64,000 bases of DNA from Sphingobium fuliginis (GTDB lineage Bacteria; Pseudomonadota; Alphaproteobacteria; Sphingomonadales; Sphingomonadaceae), in assembly GCF_004152845.1 (NCBI RefSeq), contig NZ_SEON01000001.1, positions 248,001-312,000 of the forward strand, read 5' to 3'. A program made the translations under genes and the position numbers. This document shows positions 1 to 9,360 of this stretch, piece by piece (positions within the stretch are counted from its first letter, which is position 1; the number at the start of each line of letters is the position of its first letter). The notes under the pieces are model-generated. The model was not told where the DNA came from. It saw nothing but the letters and a program-made list of their open reading frames with translations, and searched no databases.

Positions 1-1690
1 TGATGACCGTACCCAGGCTGAAGTTGGTCGACTTTTCAGGCTTGAGGCCGCCAAAGCCCAGCGACGCCGCGGCGGACGATGCGGGCGGAAGCACGCCGCC
101 GATGAAGCCCGGTCCGACGTTCAGGCCGGAATAGCCTCCTTCGGCCAGGGTCGGCGCGCGGAAGCCGGTGCTGACCGTGCCGCGCAACGCAAAGGCGTCG
201 GAGAAGTCATAGCGGCTGGTCAGCTTGAAGACGGTCGTGTCGCCGAAATCGCTATAATGTTCGTGGCGGACCGCGCCGTCCACCAGCCAGTTTTCCAGCG
301 GCTTGAGGCTGATGTCCAGATATTGCGAGAAATTGTCCCGCTTGTACTTGCCCGCGTCATTGGGGCTGTAGCCGAAGAAGGACTGCGCACCGCCGCCATA
401 ATAGGAGGCCGGATCGCCGGCCCGGATGCCATAGGTCTCATGCCGGAATTCCAGGCCCGCCGCGATGTTGACCGGTTCCGAAAGCCCAATGTCCACGGCA
501 TGCGTCAGGTCGAGCGTGTTGCTCCACTGGGTGTTGAAGAAGTCGCCATTGTGGAAGGTTTCGGGCGTGAAGCCGGTATCGGCGTAGAGCTGGGCATTGG
601 CCGAATGATAGACATAGACCTTGACCAGATCCTTGCCATAGGTGGACGCCAGGTCGAACGTCGTGTCCCCCAATGTGCCGCGGAAACCGCCGGTCACCGA
701 ATAATCGGTCTCGTCGATGCGCTCCTGCGGCTGGAAGCCGCCGGCATAATAGGGCACGCCGCCAGCGCTGACGACGGTCGTCGGCGGGCGCGTATTCTCA
801 TAGGCGGCGGCCTTCTTATGGCCGTAGCTGCCGAAGCTGTAGATTTCATAGTCGCCGAATTCATAGCCGGCATTGTAGTTCACGACCGTCTGGTCGATGT
901 GCGGGTCGCCTATGATCCGGTTCGTATAGGGATAGCCGGGCAGGTTCCTGATTTCGGGATAGGTGTTGGACAGGTTGATCGATTGCGGGTTGATGTCGCC
1001 CCGGAAGCTGAAGCCCTTGTGCTTCTTCTGCGCCGATATGTTCAGATAAGCGCCGTCGAAGGGCGCCAGGCCGATATTGCCGCCGATCGCATAGGTCTTG
1101 CCGCCCTGGTCGTAATATTCGCCGCCGGTCGCATTGATCGAGCCGCCATGGTCGGCCTTCTTCTGGAGGAAGTTGATGACGCCCGCGATCGCGTCCGTGC
1201 CATATTGCGCCGCCGCGCCGTCCTGCAGCACTTCCACGCGCTCGATCGATTCGGGCAGGATGAAGCTGACGTCCGGAGCGGCACTGCCGCCATAGGGGCC
1301 ACCGGCGACCGAGACGTTGGCGGTGCCGTGACGCCGCTTGCCGTTGACCAGGACCAGCGTGTGGTTGGGGCTGAGGCCGCGCAGCTTCATCTGCAGGTTA
1401 TGCGCCTGAAGGTCGCTGCCGAAGGATTGCGCCTGGACGGAGGGAAGCTGCTGCGCCAGGCTCTGCATCAGGTCCGGGGAGCCCGTGCGCTGCAACGTGT
1501 CCGCGCCCAGGAGCTGGATCGGCGCCGGGCTGTCGGCCACCTTCATCCCGGTCAGGCGGGTGCCGGTGACGATGATCGCCGCGCCATCCGTGGCGGAGGC
1601 CGCTTGCGGATCGGTCTGTGCGTAAACTGTTGCTGAAGAAGACAGCGCAATAATCATGGCTGCGCGAGAAACGAAACTCTTTTGGTTCAT
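1..1690 (-). CDS. TonB-dependent receptor, N-terminal part (runs off the window)
   Basis: Outer-membrane TonB-dependent receptor, energised by TonB-ExbBD; its substrate cannot be told. The frame is open from the ATG at 1690 to the window edge (about 563 codons), so the C-terminal barrel strands are missing. It begins with MNQKSF and a Sec signal peptide ending near VYAQ, followed by a TonB-box-like IIVTGTR and a plug domain with LVNGKRR, a VEVLQDGAAAQYGTDAIAGVINF-type plug segment (only part cited here: DGAAAQYG) and the start of the beta-barrel. No sugar or siderophore genes adjoin it inside the window. The 260 bases upstream (1691-1950) carry its promoter region; I see no gene there. Family call is firm, ligand unknown. 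Confidence 0.9.
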   Translation of the reverse strand, partial: MNQKSFVSRAAMIIALSSSATVYAQTDPQAASATDGAAIIVTGTRLTGMKVADSPAPIQLLGADTLQRTGSPDLMQSLAQQLPSVQAQSFGSDLQAHNLQMKLRGLSPNHTLVLVNGKRRHGTANVSVAGGPYGGSAAPDVSFILPESIERVEVLQDGAAAQYGTDAIAGVINFLQKKADHGGSINATGGEYYDQGGKTYAIGGNIGLAPFDGAYLNISAQKKHKGFSFRGDINPQSINLSNTYPEIRNLPGYPYTNRIIGDPHIDQTVVNYNAGYEFGDYEIYSFGSYGHKKAAAYENTRPPTTVVSAGGVPYYAGGFQPQERIDETDYSVTGGFRGTLGDTTFDLASTYGKDLVKVYVYHSANAQLYADTGFTPETFHNGDFFNTQWSNTLDLTHAVDIGLSEPVNIAAGLEFRHETYGIRAGDPASYYGGGAQSFFGYSPNDAGKYKRDNFSQYLDISLKPLENWLVDGAVRHEHYSDFGDTTVFKLTSRYDFSDAFALRGTVSTGFRAPTLAEGGYSGLNVGPGFIGGVLPPASSAAASLGFGGLKPEKSTNFSLGTVI

Positions 1691-1960
1691 GAACCAGCCC
1701 CCTTGCTTCGTTATGAAGAGAGCCTCTCCCGACAGATATTTTCTTGTTCTTACCTGAACAGTTCGTTCAAATCCTTTGAGCTACGATGATCCTGCTCCAG
1801 AGCCGCAGGCTTGGATCTTCGAAATATTGAGCAATCTCTGGAAACGGAACGCTGACACAAAACCGCCATCAAAGAAAAACGAATTTCTGCTGCGGCGCAA
1901 AATCATGGCTGACGGGGAAAGGGGAAATCCCCGCAATTCCGGATCAAATCATTGATGCAT

Positions 1961-2006
1961 AAAGAAAAAGGCGGCACCCCCATGGGATGCCGCCTGTCTC
2001 TTTTTT
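1961..2006. terminator. Bidirectional Rho-independent terminator after rplS
   Basis: A perfect GC-rich hairpin, GGCGGCA(C/T)CC arms at 1970-1994, is followed on the minus strand by a T-rich run (complement of 1961-1969) and on the plus strand by a T run at 2001-2006. It ends the minus-strand ffh-rplS operon. Confidence 0.85.
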
Positions 2007-2033
2007 ACAACTGTCAAGACAGTATGAAAGCGA

Positions 2034-2402
2034 TCAATCCTCGCTGCGCACTTCACGGCGCTCGGCAATGCGAGCGCGCTTGCCGGTGCGGCCGCGCAGA
2101 TAATAGAGCTTCGCGCGACGCACCACGCCCTTGCGGACGACAGTGATCGAATCGATGTTCGGCGAATAGAGCGGGAAGACGCGCTCCACGCCCTCACCGA
2201 AGCTGATCTTGCGCACGGTGAAGTTGCTGCCCATGCCCTTGTTCGAGCGGGCGATGCAGACGCCTTCGTAATTCTGGACGCGGCTGCGGTCGCCTTCGAC
2301 GACCTTCACGCCGACGCGCAGCGTGTCGCCGGGGCGGAATTCCGGAATATCCTTGGCGAGGGCCGCGATGTTCTCGGCCTCGATCTGCTGGATCAGGTTC
2401 AT
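2034..2402 (-). CDS. rplS: 50S ribosomal protein L19
   Basis: Structural protein of the large ribosomal subunit, at the 30S-50S interface. 122 aa, starting MNLIQQIE; family-typical segments [30 protein letters not shown] and [14 protein letters not shown] are all present. A longer in-frame start lies 24 codons upstream but would run into trmD, and MNLIQQIE is the conserved L19 N-terminus, so I chose the ATG at 2402. It is the last gene of the operon, 11 bp after trmD, and is followed by a strong terminator. Confidence 0.98.
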   Translation of the reverse strand: MNLIQQIEAENIAALAKDIPEFRPGDTLRVGVKVVEGDRSRVQNYEGVCIARSNKGMGSNFTVRKISFGEGVERVFPLYSPNIDSITVVRKGVVRRAKLYYLRGRTGKRARIAERREVRSED

Positions 2403-2413
2403 GACTTCAAGTC

Positions 2414-3145
2414 CTACTTTTCGCGTTGCGCACCAGAGGGCGGCTGGTCCCGAACGCCGATATGACGTTCCCAAAGGTCCGGCCGCCTTAGCCGTGTGTC
2501 ATCCTCCGCCCTTTGTTTCCGCCAGGCGGCGATCTTCGCATGATCCCCCGATCGCAACACTTCGGGGATCATACGCCCTTCCCATATAACGGGCCGGGTG
2601 TAGTGGGGATATTCGAGAAGGCCGCTTTCGAAGCTCTCTTCATCCCCACTGGAAGCGGCGCCCATTACCCCAGGAAGCAGGCGGATGCAAGCATCCAGCA
2701 GCATCAGGGCGCCCATTTCTCCGCCGGAAAGGATGATGTCGCCCATGCTGATCTGCTCGACGGGCCGGGCGTCGAAAATCCGCTCGTCAAATCCCTCGAA
2801 CCGGCCGCAGAGGATGGTGGCTCCGGGACCGGCGGCAAGCTGGCGGATGCGCCCCTGGGTGATCGGCGCGCCGCGCGGCGTCATGGCGATGACGGGCAGG
2901 TCGGGGCGCTTTTCCAGCGCATGATCGATGGCAAGGCCAAGTATGTCGGCCCGCAACACCATGCCCGCCCCGCCGCCCGCGGGCGTATCGTCCACGGTGC
3001 GATGCCTGTCCGTGGCGAAGTCGCGAATGTGGATGGGATCGCAGCCCCATTTCCCCTCCGCCAGCGCCCGCCCGGCCAGCGACACGCCCAGCGGCCCAGG
3101 AAACATCTCCGGGTAGAGCGTCAATATCTGCGCCTGAAAGCTCAT
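2414..3145 (-). CDS. trmD: tRNA (guanine-37-N1)-methyltransferase
   Basis: TrmD methylates G37 of tRNAs with a G36-G37 pair using S-adenosylmethionine, preventing +1 frameshifting; cytosolic homodimer with a SPOUT trefoil knot. 243 aa beginning [17 protein letters not shown], with knot-region motifs [24 protein letters not shown] and the C-terminal PHYTRP / [13 protein letters not shown] signature. The ATG overlaps the stop of the small membrane-protein gene upstream by 4 nt (ATGA), implying translational coupling. Some in-frame upstream codons exist but lie inside the neighbouring gene. Confidence 0.98.
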   Translation of the reverse strand: MSFQAQILTLYPEMFPGPLGVSLAGRALAEGKWGCDPIHIRDFATDRHRTVDDTPAGGGAGMVLRADILGLAIDHALEKRPDLPVIAMTPRGAPITQGRIRQLAAGPGATILCGRFEGFDERIFDARPVEQISMGDIILSGGEMGALMLLDACIRLLPGVMGAASSGDEESFESGLLEYPHYTRPVIWEGRMIPEVLRSGDHAKIAAWRKQRAEDDTRLRRPDLWERHIGVRDQPPSGAQREK

Positions 3146-3414
3146 GCCTTGCGCGCCTTGAACCAGGCGCCCGTCATGCCGCCCAGCAGCGACACCCCGC
3201 CGCCCAGCATCAGCGCGATGCCGATGGCGCACAGCAGGTCCGCGAAGGGCCGGTCCGGCTGCACCAGCGCGGGCAGCAGGAACAGCATCGGAATGGGAAC
3301 GACCATCGCCACGCCCGCGGCGATCTTGAGCGCCCGCGACCAGGACATGGTGAAGAGACGCCAGCCGGCGGCGACCATCAGGAGCAGATAGAGAGCGGCA
3401 AGGATTTTCGGCAT
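3142..3414 (-). CDS. Small two- or three-helix membrane protein, function unknown
   Basis: 90 aa from the ATG at 3414 ([12 protein letters not shown]). Hydrophobic stretches at about residues 4-22, 30-48 and 58-78 suggest two to three membrane segments, with a basic C-terminus WFKARKA. I do not recognise a named family. It sits between rimM and trmD, places normally adjacent, and overlaps trmD by 4 nt, so it is almost certainly expressed with the ribosome/tRNA-modification operon. The open frame extends upstream to 3558, but that part is a palindromic repeat and an unlikely coding extension. Confidence 0.75.
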   Translation of the reverse strand: MPKILAALYLLLMVAAGWRLFTMSWSRALKIAAGVAMVVPIPMLFLLPALVQPDRPFADLLCAIGIALMLGGGVSLLGGMTGAWFKARKA

Positions 3415-3452
3415 GGTTCGCGCCCTCTTAATGCCTCCGATTGATCTACAAG

Positions 3453-3518
3453 CTGCTCCTGCGAAGGCGGGAGCCTGGTTCCACCGTCCGATCTGGGCTC
3501 CTGTCTTCGCGGGAGCAC
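3453..3518. repeat. REP-like palindrome pair between rimM and the small membrane-protein gene
   Basis: Two head-to-head imperfect palindromes of the form GCTCCTGCGAAGGCGGGAGC and GGCTCCTGTCTTCGCGGGAGC. The same CTCCTGC/GCAGGAG core recurs at 35622-35649 and 60953-60972, indicating a dispersed intergenic repeat family. Confidence 0.7.
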
Positions 3519-3547
3519 GGCGGTTCAATTGCCCTGGCGAACGAAGC

Positions 3548-4027
3548 TCAAGCCGCAAACGCGGCCTCTATGACCGCCCGCTCATCCGCAATGGTCACCG
3601 CATGCATCGGCGCCATGAAACGCTTGCCGTTGGGCCGCTCCACCTCGATGATGTCGCCGGCGCCGAAATTCTCGACCGCCACGACATGGCCCAGCCCTTC
3701 GCCATCGCTGGAGAAGCAGGGCAGATCGATCAGGTCGGCATGATAATATTCGCCCTCCCCCAAGGGGGGCAAAGCCGAACGGGGAACGGTCAGTTCCGTG
3801 CCGCGCAGCGCCTCCGCCGCGGAGCGATCGCCGACTTCGGCAAAGCGGGCGACCGCGCCGTTCGGGCCGGGGCGCACCGACTTCAACGTCAGCCTGCGCC
3901 CCGCCGCATCGAAGCCGTCATAGGATTTCAGGGCCTCAGCCCCCTCCCCGAACAGCTTCAGACGGACCTCGCCCGTCACTCCATGCGCGCCGATGATGAC
4001 GGCAAGCGTGACGGGCTTGTCGGTCAA
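3548..4027 (-). CDS. rimM: 16S rRNA processing / 30S maturation factor RimM
   Basis: Binds ribosomal protein S19 and helps mature the 30S head. 159 aa, MTDKPVTLAVIIGAHGVTGEVRL at the start shows the RimM N-terminal barrel (G-A-H-G-V-x-G-E-V motif at residues 13-21); the C-terminal PRC-like barrel has YYHADLIDLPC and FGAGDIIEV. Length and order fit the family. It lies 5 bp downstream of rpsP; a repeat-bearing gap of 133 bp separates it from the next gene. Confidence 0.96.
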   Translation of the reverse strand: MTDKPVTLAVIIGAHGVTGEVRLKLFGEGAEALKSYDGFDAAGRRLTLKSVRPGPNGAVARFAEVGDRSAAEALRGTELTVPRSALPPLGEGEYYHADLIDLPCFSSDGEGLGHVVAVENFGAGDIIEVERPNGKRFMAPMHAVTIADERAVIEAAFAA

Positions 4028-4032
4028 AGGGC

Positions 4033-4485
4033 TCAGCCTTCAGCCGATTCTTCAGCCGGAGCGGCTTCTTCCGCCGGTGCTTCGGCGGCCGGAGCGGCAG
4101 CGGCCTCGGCGGCGGCCGCCTTGGCGGCTTCGGCGGCTTCAGCGGCTTCCGCAGCCTTGGCGGCGCGGTCTTCGGCGCGATCCTTGGCCTTCTGACCCGG
4201 CTCGGCCTTCTTCGGGTTGTTGCGGGCGGCGCGTTCCTTCACGCCGGCAGCATCCAGGAAGCGGGCCACGCGGTCGGTCGGCTGCGCGCCGGCGGCAACC
4301 CAGTGCTTCGCGCGCTCGACGTTCAGAACGACGCGCTTCTCGTCGCCCTTGGGCAGGACGGGGTTGTAGCTGCCGATGCGCTCGATGAACTTGCCGTCAC
4401 GCGGGGCGCGGCTGTCCGCCACGACGATGCGGTAATAGGGACGCTTCTTCGAACCGCCGCGCGAAAGACGAATGGACGTTGCCAT
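4033..4485 (-). CDS. rpsP: 30S ribosomal protein S16 with long Ala/Glu tail
   Basis: Small-subunit protein needed for 30S assembly. 150 aa: residues 1-85 are canonical S16 ([42 protein letters not shown]). Residues about 88-150 form a low-complexity tail, first Lys/Arg/Asp-rich, then Ala/Glu repeats, which roughly doubles the usual bacterial length of about 80-90 aa. Such tails are common in alphaproteobacteria, although this one is long. Second gene of the operon, 79 bp after ffh. Confidence 0.97.
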   Translation of the reverse strand: MATSIRLSRGGSKKRPYYRIVVADSRAPRDGKFIERIGSYNPVLPKGDEKRVVLNVERAKHWVAAGAQPTDRVARFLDAAGVKERAARNNPKKAEPGQKAKDRAEDRAAKAAEAAEAAEAAKAAAAEAAAAPAAEAPAEEAAPAEESAEG

Positions 4486-4564
4486 GAAACCTGACCTTAC
4501 CTTTCTGTACCAAATTACGTGTTTTTCAATTCGTCATCCCAGCTTGCGCCAATGACGAGCAGCT

Positions 4565-6013
4565 TCACTTCTTCATGAAATTCTGAAAGCCGGGCGGCAG
4601 GTTCGGCATATTGCCCCCCAGTCCCGGCAAACCCTGCGGAGGCGCGCCGCCACCGCCCAGCATCCCATCCAGCCCACCACCGGTGAACATCTTGGCCAGC
4701 CCTTTCAGGCCGCCCATCTTGCGGATCTTCTTCATCGCCGTTTCCATCTCCTGATGCATTTTCAGGAGCCTGTTGACTTCCTGCACGGTCGTGCCGGAAC
4801 CCTTGGCGATACGGATCTTGCGCTTGGCGTTGATCAGGGCGGGCTTCTCCCGCTCCTTGGGGGTCATCGACCCGATCATCGCGTCGAGATGGATCAGCGT
4901 CTTGTCGTTGGCGCCGCTCTGAGCCATCGCCGCCTGCGCCTTCTTGAGGCCCGGCAGCATGCCCGCCAGCGCGCCAAGACCGCCCATGCGGCGCATCTGG
5001 TTGAGCTGGGCGCGCAGGTCGTTCATGTCGAACTGACCCTTGGCCATCTTCTTGGCAAGCTTGTCGGCTTCCTCGGCGTCGATGGTCTCGGCCGCCTTCT
5101 CGACCAGCGAGACGACGTCGCCCATGCCCAATATGCGCTGCGCCACGCGGGCCGGATGGAACGGCTCGATCGCGTCCAGCTTTTCGCCGGTACCCGCGAA
5201 CTTGATCGGACGGCCGGTAACGGCGCGCATCGAGAGCGCCGCGCCGCCGCGCGCATCGCCGTCCATCCGGGTCAGCACCACGCCGGTCAGCGGCACCTGC
5301 GCGGTGAAGCTGGTCGCGACATTCACCGCGTCCTGACCGGTCAACGAGTCGACCACCAGCAGGATTTCCGCCGGGCTGGAGACTTCGGCCACCGCCTTCA
5401 TCTCGTCCATCAGCGCCTGGTCGACATGCAGCCGGCCTGCGGTGTCGAGCATCACCACGTCGAAACCCTGGAGCTTCGCCGCCTGCAACGCCCGCCTGGC
5501 GATGTCGACCGGCTGCTGCCCCGGCACGATGGGCAGGGTCGCCACGTCGGTCTGCGTGCCCAGCACCGCCAACTGCTCCTGCGCGGCGGGTCGCTGGACG
5601 TCGAGCGACGCCATCAGCACCTTCTTGCGCTCTTTTTCCTTCAGGCGCTTGGCGATCTTCGCGGTGGAGGTGGTCTTGCCCGAACCCTGCAGGCCGACCA
5701 TCATGATGACGGCGGGCGGGGTCACGTCGATCAGCAGGTCGGACGATTCCGAACCCAGCGTCTCGGTCAGCGTGTCCGAGACGATCTTGACGACCATCTG
5801 CCCCGGCGTGACCGATCGCAGCACATCGCTGCCGACCGCGCGCTCGGTCGCCTGATCGACGAACTGGCGCACCACCGGAAGCGCGACGTCGGCCTCCAGC
5901 AGCGCGATTCGCACCTCGCGCATCGCGGCGCGGACATCGTCCTCCGTCAGCGCACCGCGCCCACGCAGCTTGTCGAATACCCCACCCAGACGATCGCTTA
6001 GCGAATCGAACAT
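4565..6013 (-). CDS. ffh: Signal recognition particle protein Ffh
   Basis: SRP54 GTPase that binds signal sequences emerging from the ribosome and docks with FtsY (encoded at 10744-11676). 482 aa with N domain, G domain (GLQGSGKTTSTAK P-loop near residue 105, DTAGR, TRMDGDARGG) and a Met-rich M domain (KMAKGQFDMNDL, MLPGLKK) ending in a Gly/Pro-rich tail. Tandem GTG/ATG/ATG codons exist at 6019-6011; the ATG at 6013 (MFDSLSDR) has the better spacing from GAGG. First gene of the ffh-rplS operon. Confidence 0.97.
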   Translation of the reverse strand: MFDSLSDRLGGVFDKLRGRGALTEDDVRAAMREVRIALLEADVALPVVRQFVDQATERAVGSDVLRSVTPGQMVVKIVSDTLTETLGSESSDLLIDVTPPAVIMMVGLQGSGKTTSTAKIAKRLKEKERKKVLMASLDVQRPAAQEQLAVLGTQTDVATLPIVPGQQPVDIARRALQAAKLQGFDVVMLDTAGRLHVDQALMDEMKAVAEVSSPAEILLVVDSLTGQDAVNVATSFTAQVPLTGVVLTRMDGDARGGAALSMRAVTGRPIKFAGTGEKLDAIEPFHPARVAQRILGMGDVVSLVEKAAETIDAEEADKLAKKMAKGQFDMNDLRAQLNQMRRMGGLGALAGMLPGLKKAQAAMAQSGANDKTLIHLDAMIGSMTPKEREKPALINAKRKIRIAKGSGTTVQEVNRLLKMHQEMETAMKKIRKMGGLKGLAKMFTGGGLDGMLGGGGAPPQGLPGLGGNMPNLPPGFQNFMKK

Positions 6014-6173
6014 CATCACCTCAATTTGGGCCGAAAGGCCCGGAAAACCTTGCTTACCCCGTCAAACGACAAAATCGCCGGCGGGCGAAACCTCGCCGGC
6101 CAGCGTCCATCCGGTACTCCTCTTGAGTGCCATGGATCTGTCAGGGTATCGGACGGCAAACCATCCGACTGCT

Positions 6174-6200
6174 GGCGCGCCCTTAGCGCAAGGGCGCGCC
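6174..6200. terminator. Perfect 11-bp hairpin downstream of the 6220-6939 gene
   Basis: GGCGCGCCCTT (6174-6184) pairs perfectly with AAGGGCGCGCC (6190-6200) across a 5-nt loop, 20 bp past the minus-strand stop at 6220. There is no U-run, so this is either a Rho-aided terminator or an mRNA-stabilising structure. A second weaker hairpin (GCCGGCG arms) lies near 6078-6101. Confidence 0.5.
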
Positions 6201-6219
6201 CGACGCAACCGAAAGCGGC

Positions 6220-6939
6220 TCAGCCGGCCAGGGCGGAAGCCAGCCAGAGGACAGGCCGCGTCGCCGCCAGGACCGGCACGGCCAGTCCCTCCGCCAGAAT
6301 CGCCGCAGCGCCCACGGCATAGGCGGGATGCACCCCGCCCCGCGTGGCGAGGTCATGGACCATGCCGGCCGCGACGAACAGCATCTGCCCGCTCATCACC
6401 GCCAGCCCGCCCCAGGGGCCAAGCAGCGGCATCGGCAGGATGCGTCCGAAGGCAGGCCCGATGATCGCCACCATGGCGCACAGCATCAGCCGCCGATGCC
6501 ATTCGGTCCGTCGGCGCATCCGGATGGCGCCCGTCAGCAGGGCGGCGAAGACCAGCAGTTCCAGCAGGCTCAGCGCCAGGAAGATCGGCGGCGTGAAGAA
6601 GGGCGGCACCCGGTCCAGCACGACCGCCATGCTCATGGTCAGGATGCCCAGCGGCACCATCGCCGTGGCCAGGCCTACGGCCACCCATCCCATGCGCCGA
6701 TGCAGCGCCATCGACCCGCGATGGGCAAAGGCGTTCTGCATGACGAACAGCAATGTCCAGCCGACGAACACCGCGCCGTGGACATGCACCCAATAGGGCA
6801 CGCGCGCCACATCCACCATTCCGCGCAGCGCGTAGGAGCCGAAGCCCCCGATCACCGTCGCCGCGATGGCGACCGACATTCCCAGGTAAAAGCCATTTTC
6901 CCGCACGGACGCGGGAACGGTCGACGCAGCAGCATCCAT
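6220..6939 (-). CDS. Polytopic membrane protein, DUF2306-like, function unknown
   Basis: 239 aa with about seven hydrophobic helices. Conserved-looking histidines and aromatic residues sit at helix boundaries: WVHVHGAVFVGW, LFVMQNAFAHRG, ALHRRMGW and EWHRRLML. This spacing resembles the DUF2306/cytochrome-b-like membrane families, in which such His residues may bind haem; that is inference. It is divergently oriented to the permease at 7117, with a 177-bp intergenic region that holds both promoters but no other gene. Confidence 0.7.
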   Translation of the reverse strand: MDAAASTVPASVRENGFYLGMSVAIAATVIGGFGSYALRGMVDVARVPYWVHVHGAVFVGWTLLFVMQNAFAHRGSMALHRRMGWVAVGLATAMVPLGILTMSMAVVLDRVPPFFTPPIFLALSLLELLVFAALLTGAIRMRRRTEWHRRLMLCAMVAIIGPAFGRILPMPLLGPWGGLAVMSGQMLFVAAGMVHDLATRGGVHPAYAVGAAAILAEGLAVPVLAATRPVLWLASALAG

Positions 6940-7116
6940 GGGACGCCTTCCCCCTTTTCAAGAAGATTTAAGCCGTCGCGACCTTTGTTTGCGTCCCTGT
7001 AACAGAATATCAGGGGAGTCGCGAGAGGTGGCCCGGCGCTGCCTTACATTTGTAAAACCCCTTGCCAGCAGCTTCGGCAGCGGCAAGGTGCGCCGTGCAG
7101 AGAGGGGAATCAGGAC

Positions 7117-8517
7117 ATGGGTTGGACGCGCCGCAAGCCGATGGAGGCGATGATGCCCTCGCATGAGGGGCAAAGGCTGGCGCGCACCTTGTCCTGGCCG
7201 CACCTGCTGGCGCTGGGCGTGGGGGCCATCGTCGGCACCGGCATATTGACGCTGATCGGCGTCGGCGCGGACCGGGCGGGTCCAGCCGTGCTGCTGTCCT
7301 TCGCCATTGCCGGCGCGATCTGCGCCTGCGCGGCGCTGGCCTATGCCGAACTCTCCACCATGATGCCGGCCGCCGGCAGCGCGTACAGCTACAGCTATGT
7401 CGTGCTGGGCGAAGGCATTGCGTGGATCGTCGGATGGAGCCTGATCCTCGAATATTCGCTGGTCGTGTCGACCGTGGCGGTGGGCTGGTCCGGCTATGCC
7501 GCACCCCTGCTGACATCGGCGGGCTTCCCGGACCTGTTGACCAGGGGGCCGGAACTTGGCGGCCTGGTCAATGCGCCCGCCATCTTCATCATCGCCGTGG
7601 TCGCCGGCCTGTTGATGCTCGGCACGCATGAAAGCGCGCGGCTGAACTCGTTGCTGGTGGTGATCAAGATCGCGACGCTCAGCCTGTTCGTCGCCATCGC
7701 CCTGCCCGCCTTCGACGCCCAGAACCTTCAGCCTTTCATGCCCTTCGGCTTCGCCAAGTCGATGGCGCCGGACGGCGTCGAGCGCGGCGTCATGGCCGCG
7801 GCGGCGATCATCTTCTTCGCCTTCTACGGCTTCGACGCCATCTCCACCGCGGCGGAGGAGGCGAAGAACCCGGACCGCGACCTTGCCATCGGCATCGTCG
7901 GATCGCTGGTCGCCTGCACGCTGATCTATGTGCTCGTGGCGGCGGCGGCGGTCGGGGCGATGCCCTTCACCCGCTTTGCCGGCAGTCCCGAACCGCTGGC
8001 GCTGATCCTGCGTGAAATGGGCCAGGGACAGGTGGCGCGAATCGTCGCCATCGCGGCGGTCATCGCCCTTCCCACGGTGCTGCTGGGCTTCCTCTACGGC
8101 CAGAGCCGCATCTTCCTCGTCATGGCCCGCGACGGCTTCCTGCCGCAAAGGCTGGCGCTGATCTCCCGGCGCGGGACGCCCGCCCGGATCACCGCCGTCA
8201 CCGCCCTGCTGGTCGCGATCATCGCCGGCCTGCTGCCCATCGACGAGATCGCAGCGCTGGCCAATGCGGGAACGCTGATCGCCTTCACCGCCGTGGGCGC
8301 ATGCCTGCTGATCCTGCGCCGGCGCATGCCCGACATGAGGCGCCCCTTCCGCACCCCGGCCGGATGGCTGGTCGGGCTCGGCGCCATCGGCGGCTGCGCC
8401 TATCTGTTCATCAGCCTGCCGGCGAAGACCATCCTCGCCTGCCTCCTCTGGAACGCCATCGGTCTGGCCGTCTATTTCCTCTATGGCCGCAGGCGCGCCG
8501 CACTGAACGCGGGATAG
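7117..8517 (+). CDS. APC-superfamily amino-acid permease
   Basis: Inner-membrane secondary transporter, probably a proton-coupled amino-acid uptake system of the cationic amino-acid transporter (CAT/YfnA) group. 466 aa with about 12 membrane segments. The first helix has the APC substrate-binding GVGAIVGTGIL motif, and FYGFDAISTAAEEAKNP is the characteristic segment between TM6 and the following loop. The substrate cannot be assigned. It starts at ATG 7117 (MGWTRRKPM); the cytosolic N-terminus HEGQRLARTLSW is typical for the group. It lies 41 bp before dapF, possibly cotranscribed. Confidence 0.92.
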   Translation: MGWTRRKPMEAMMPSHEGQRLARTLSWPHLLALGVGAIVGTGILTLIGVGADRAGPAVLLSFAIAGAICACAALAYAELSTMMPAAGSAYSYSYVVLGEGIAWIVGWSLILEYSLVVSTVAVGWSGYAAPLLTSAGFPDLLTRGPELGGLVNAPAIFIIAVVAGLLMLGTHESARLNSLLVVIKIATLSLFVAIALPAFDAQNLQPFMPFGFAKSMAPDGVERGVMAAAAIIFFAFYGFDAISTAAEEAKNPDRDLAIGIVGSLVACTLIYVLVAAAAVGAMPFTRFAGSPEPLALILREMGQGQVARIVAIAAVIALPTVLLGFLYGQSRIFLVMARDGFLPQRLALISRRGTPARITAVTALLVAIIAGLLPIDEIAALANAGTLIAFTAVGACLLILRRRMPDMRRPFRTPAGWLVGLGAIGGCAYLFISLPAKTILACLLWNAIGLAVYFLYGRRRAALNAG

Positions 8518-8558
8518 GCTGGTCTTTTGCCGGCACAGGCCTTACATGCGCGCCCATC

Positions 8559-9359
8559 ATGGGCCGTTTTTCGAAGATGCATGGACTGGGCAACGACTTT
8601 GTCGTGATCGACGCGCGGGAAACCGCGCTCGACATGACGGAGGCTCGCGCGCAGGCCATTGCCGACCGTCACGCCGGCATCGGCTGCGACCAGTTGATCC
8701 TGATCGGCAATAGCGACCGCGCCGACGTGTCGATGCGCATCTTCAACAGCGACGGCAGCGAGGTGGAGGCCTGCGGCAACGCCACCCGCTGCGTCCCCCT
8801 GTTCGTCGGCCGGGACGTGCTGATCGAGACGAAGGCCGGCCTGCTGGACGCAAGGGCCGTCGATGGCGGCGCGAGCGTCGACATGAGCGAACCGCGCCTC
8901 GAATGGGACGCGATCCCCCTCGCCTACGCCATGGACACGCTGGCCATGCCGGTAAGCTGGGAGGATCTGCCTGCCCCGGTCGCGGTCAATGTCGGCAATC
9001 CGCATGTGATCTTCTTCATGGACCGTCTGGACGGTGTGAACTTCGACCGTCTTGGGCCGTTGATCGAGCATGATCCGCTCTTCCCCGCCCGCGTGAACGT
9101 GAATTTCGCGCAGATGGTGGGCGACAATCATATCCGCCTGGTCGTCTGGGAACGCGGCGCCGGCCTGACCCGCGCCTGCGGAACCGGCGCCTGCGCGACG
9201 GCGGTGGCGGCGGTGCGGCGCAAGCTGGCGAGCGGGCCGACCACCGTGAGCCTGCCGGGGGGCGACCTTGTGATCGATTGGGCGCCGGGCGGGCACATAT
9301 TGATGACCGGCCCTGCCACCCATGTCTTCGACGGCGAGGCTGACTGGGCGCGATTCTGA
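8559..9359 (+). CDS. dapF: Diaminopimelate epimerase
   Basis: Interconverts LL- and meso-diaminopimelate in lysine and peptidoglycan synthesis; cytosolic and PLP-independent. 266 aa starting MGRFSKMHGLGNDFVVID, the conserved N-terminus, which decides the start although the frame is open far upstream inside the permease gene. The two catalytic cysteines are in ACGNATRC (about residue 73) and ACGTGAC (about residue 213), with NVGNPH between them. The stop is one base before the mtaB ATG, so the two are an operon. Confidence 0.97.
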   Translation: MGRFSKMHGLGNDFVVIDARETALDMTEARAQAIADRHAGIGCDQLILIGNSDRADVSMRIFNSDGSEVEACGNATRCVPLFVGRDVLIETKAGLLDARAVDGGASVDMSEPRLEWDAIPLAYAMDTLAMPVSWEDLPAPVAVNVGNPHVIFFMDRLDGVNFDRLGPLIEHDPLFPARVNVNFAQMVGDNHIRLVVWERGAGLTRACGTGACATAVAAVRRKLASGPTTVSLPGGDLVIDWAPGGHILMTGPATHVFDGEADWARF

Positions 9360-9360
9360 C

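Noticed and set aside
257..1636. A 459-codon plus-strand frame over the first receptor
   Set aside because: The minus strand encodes a signal peptide, plug and barrel in an uninterrupted frame; the plus frame has none.
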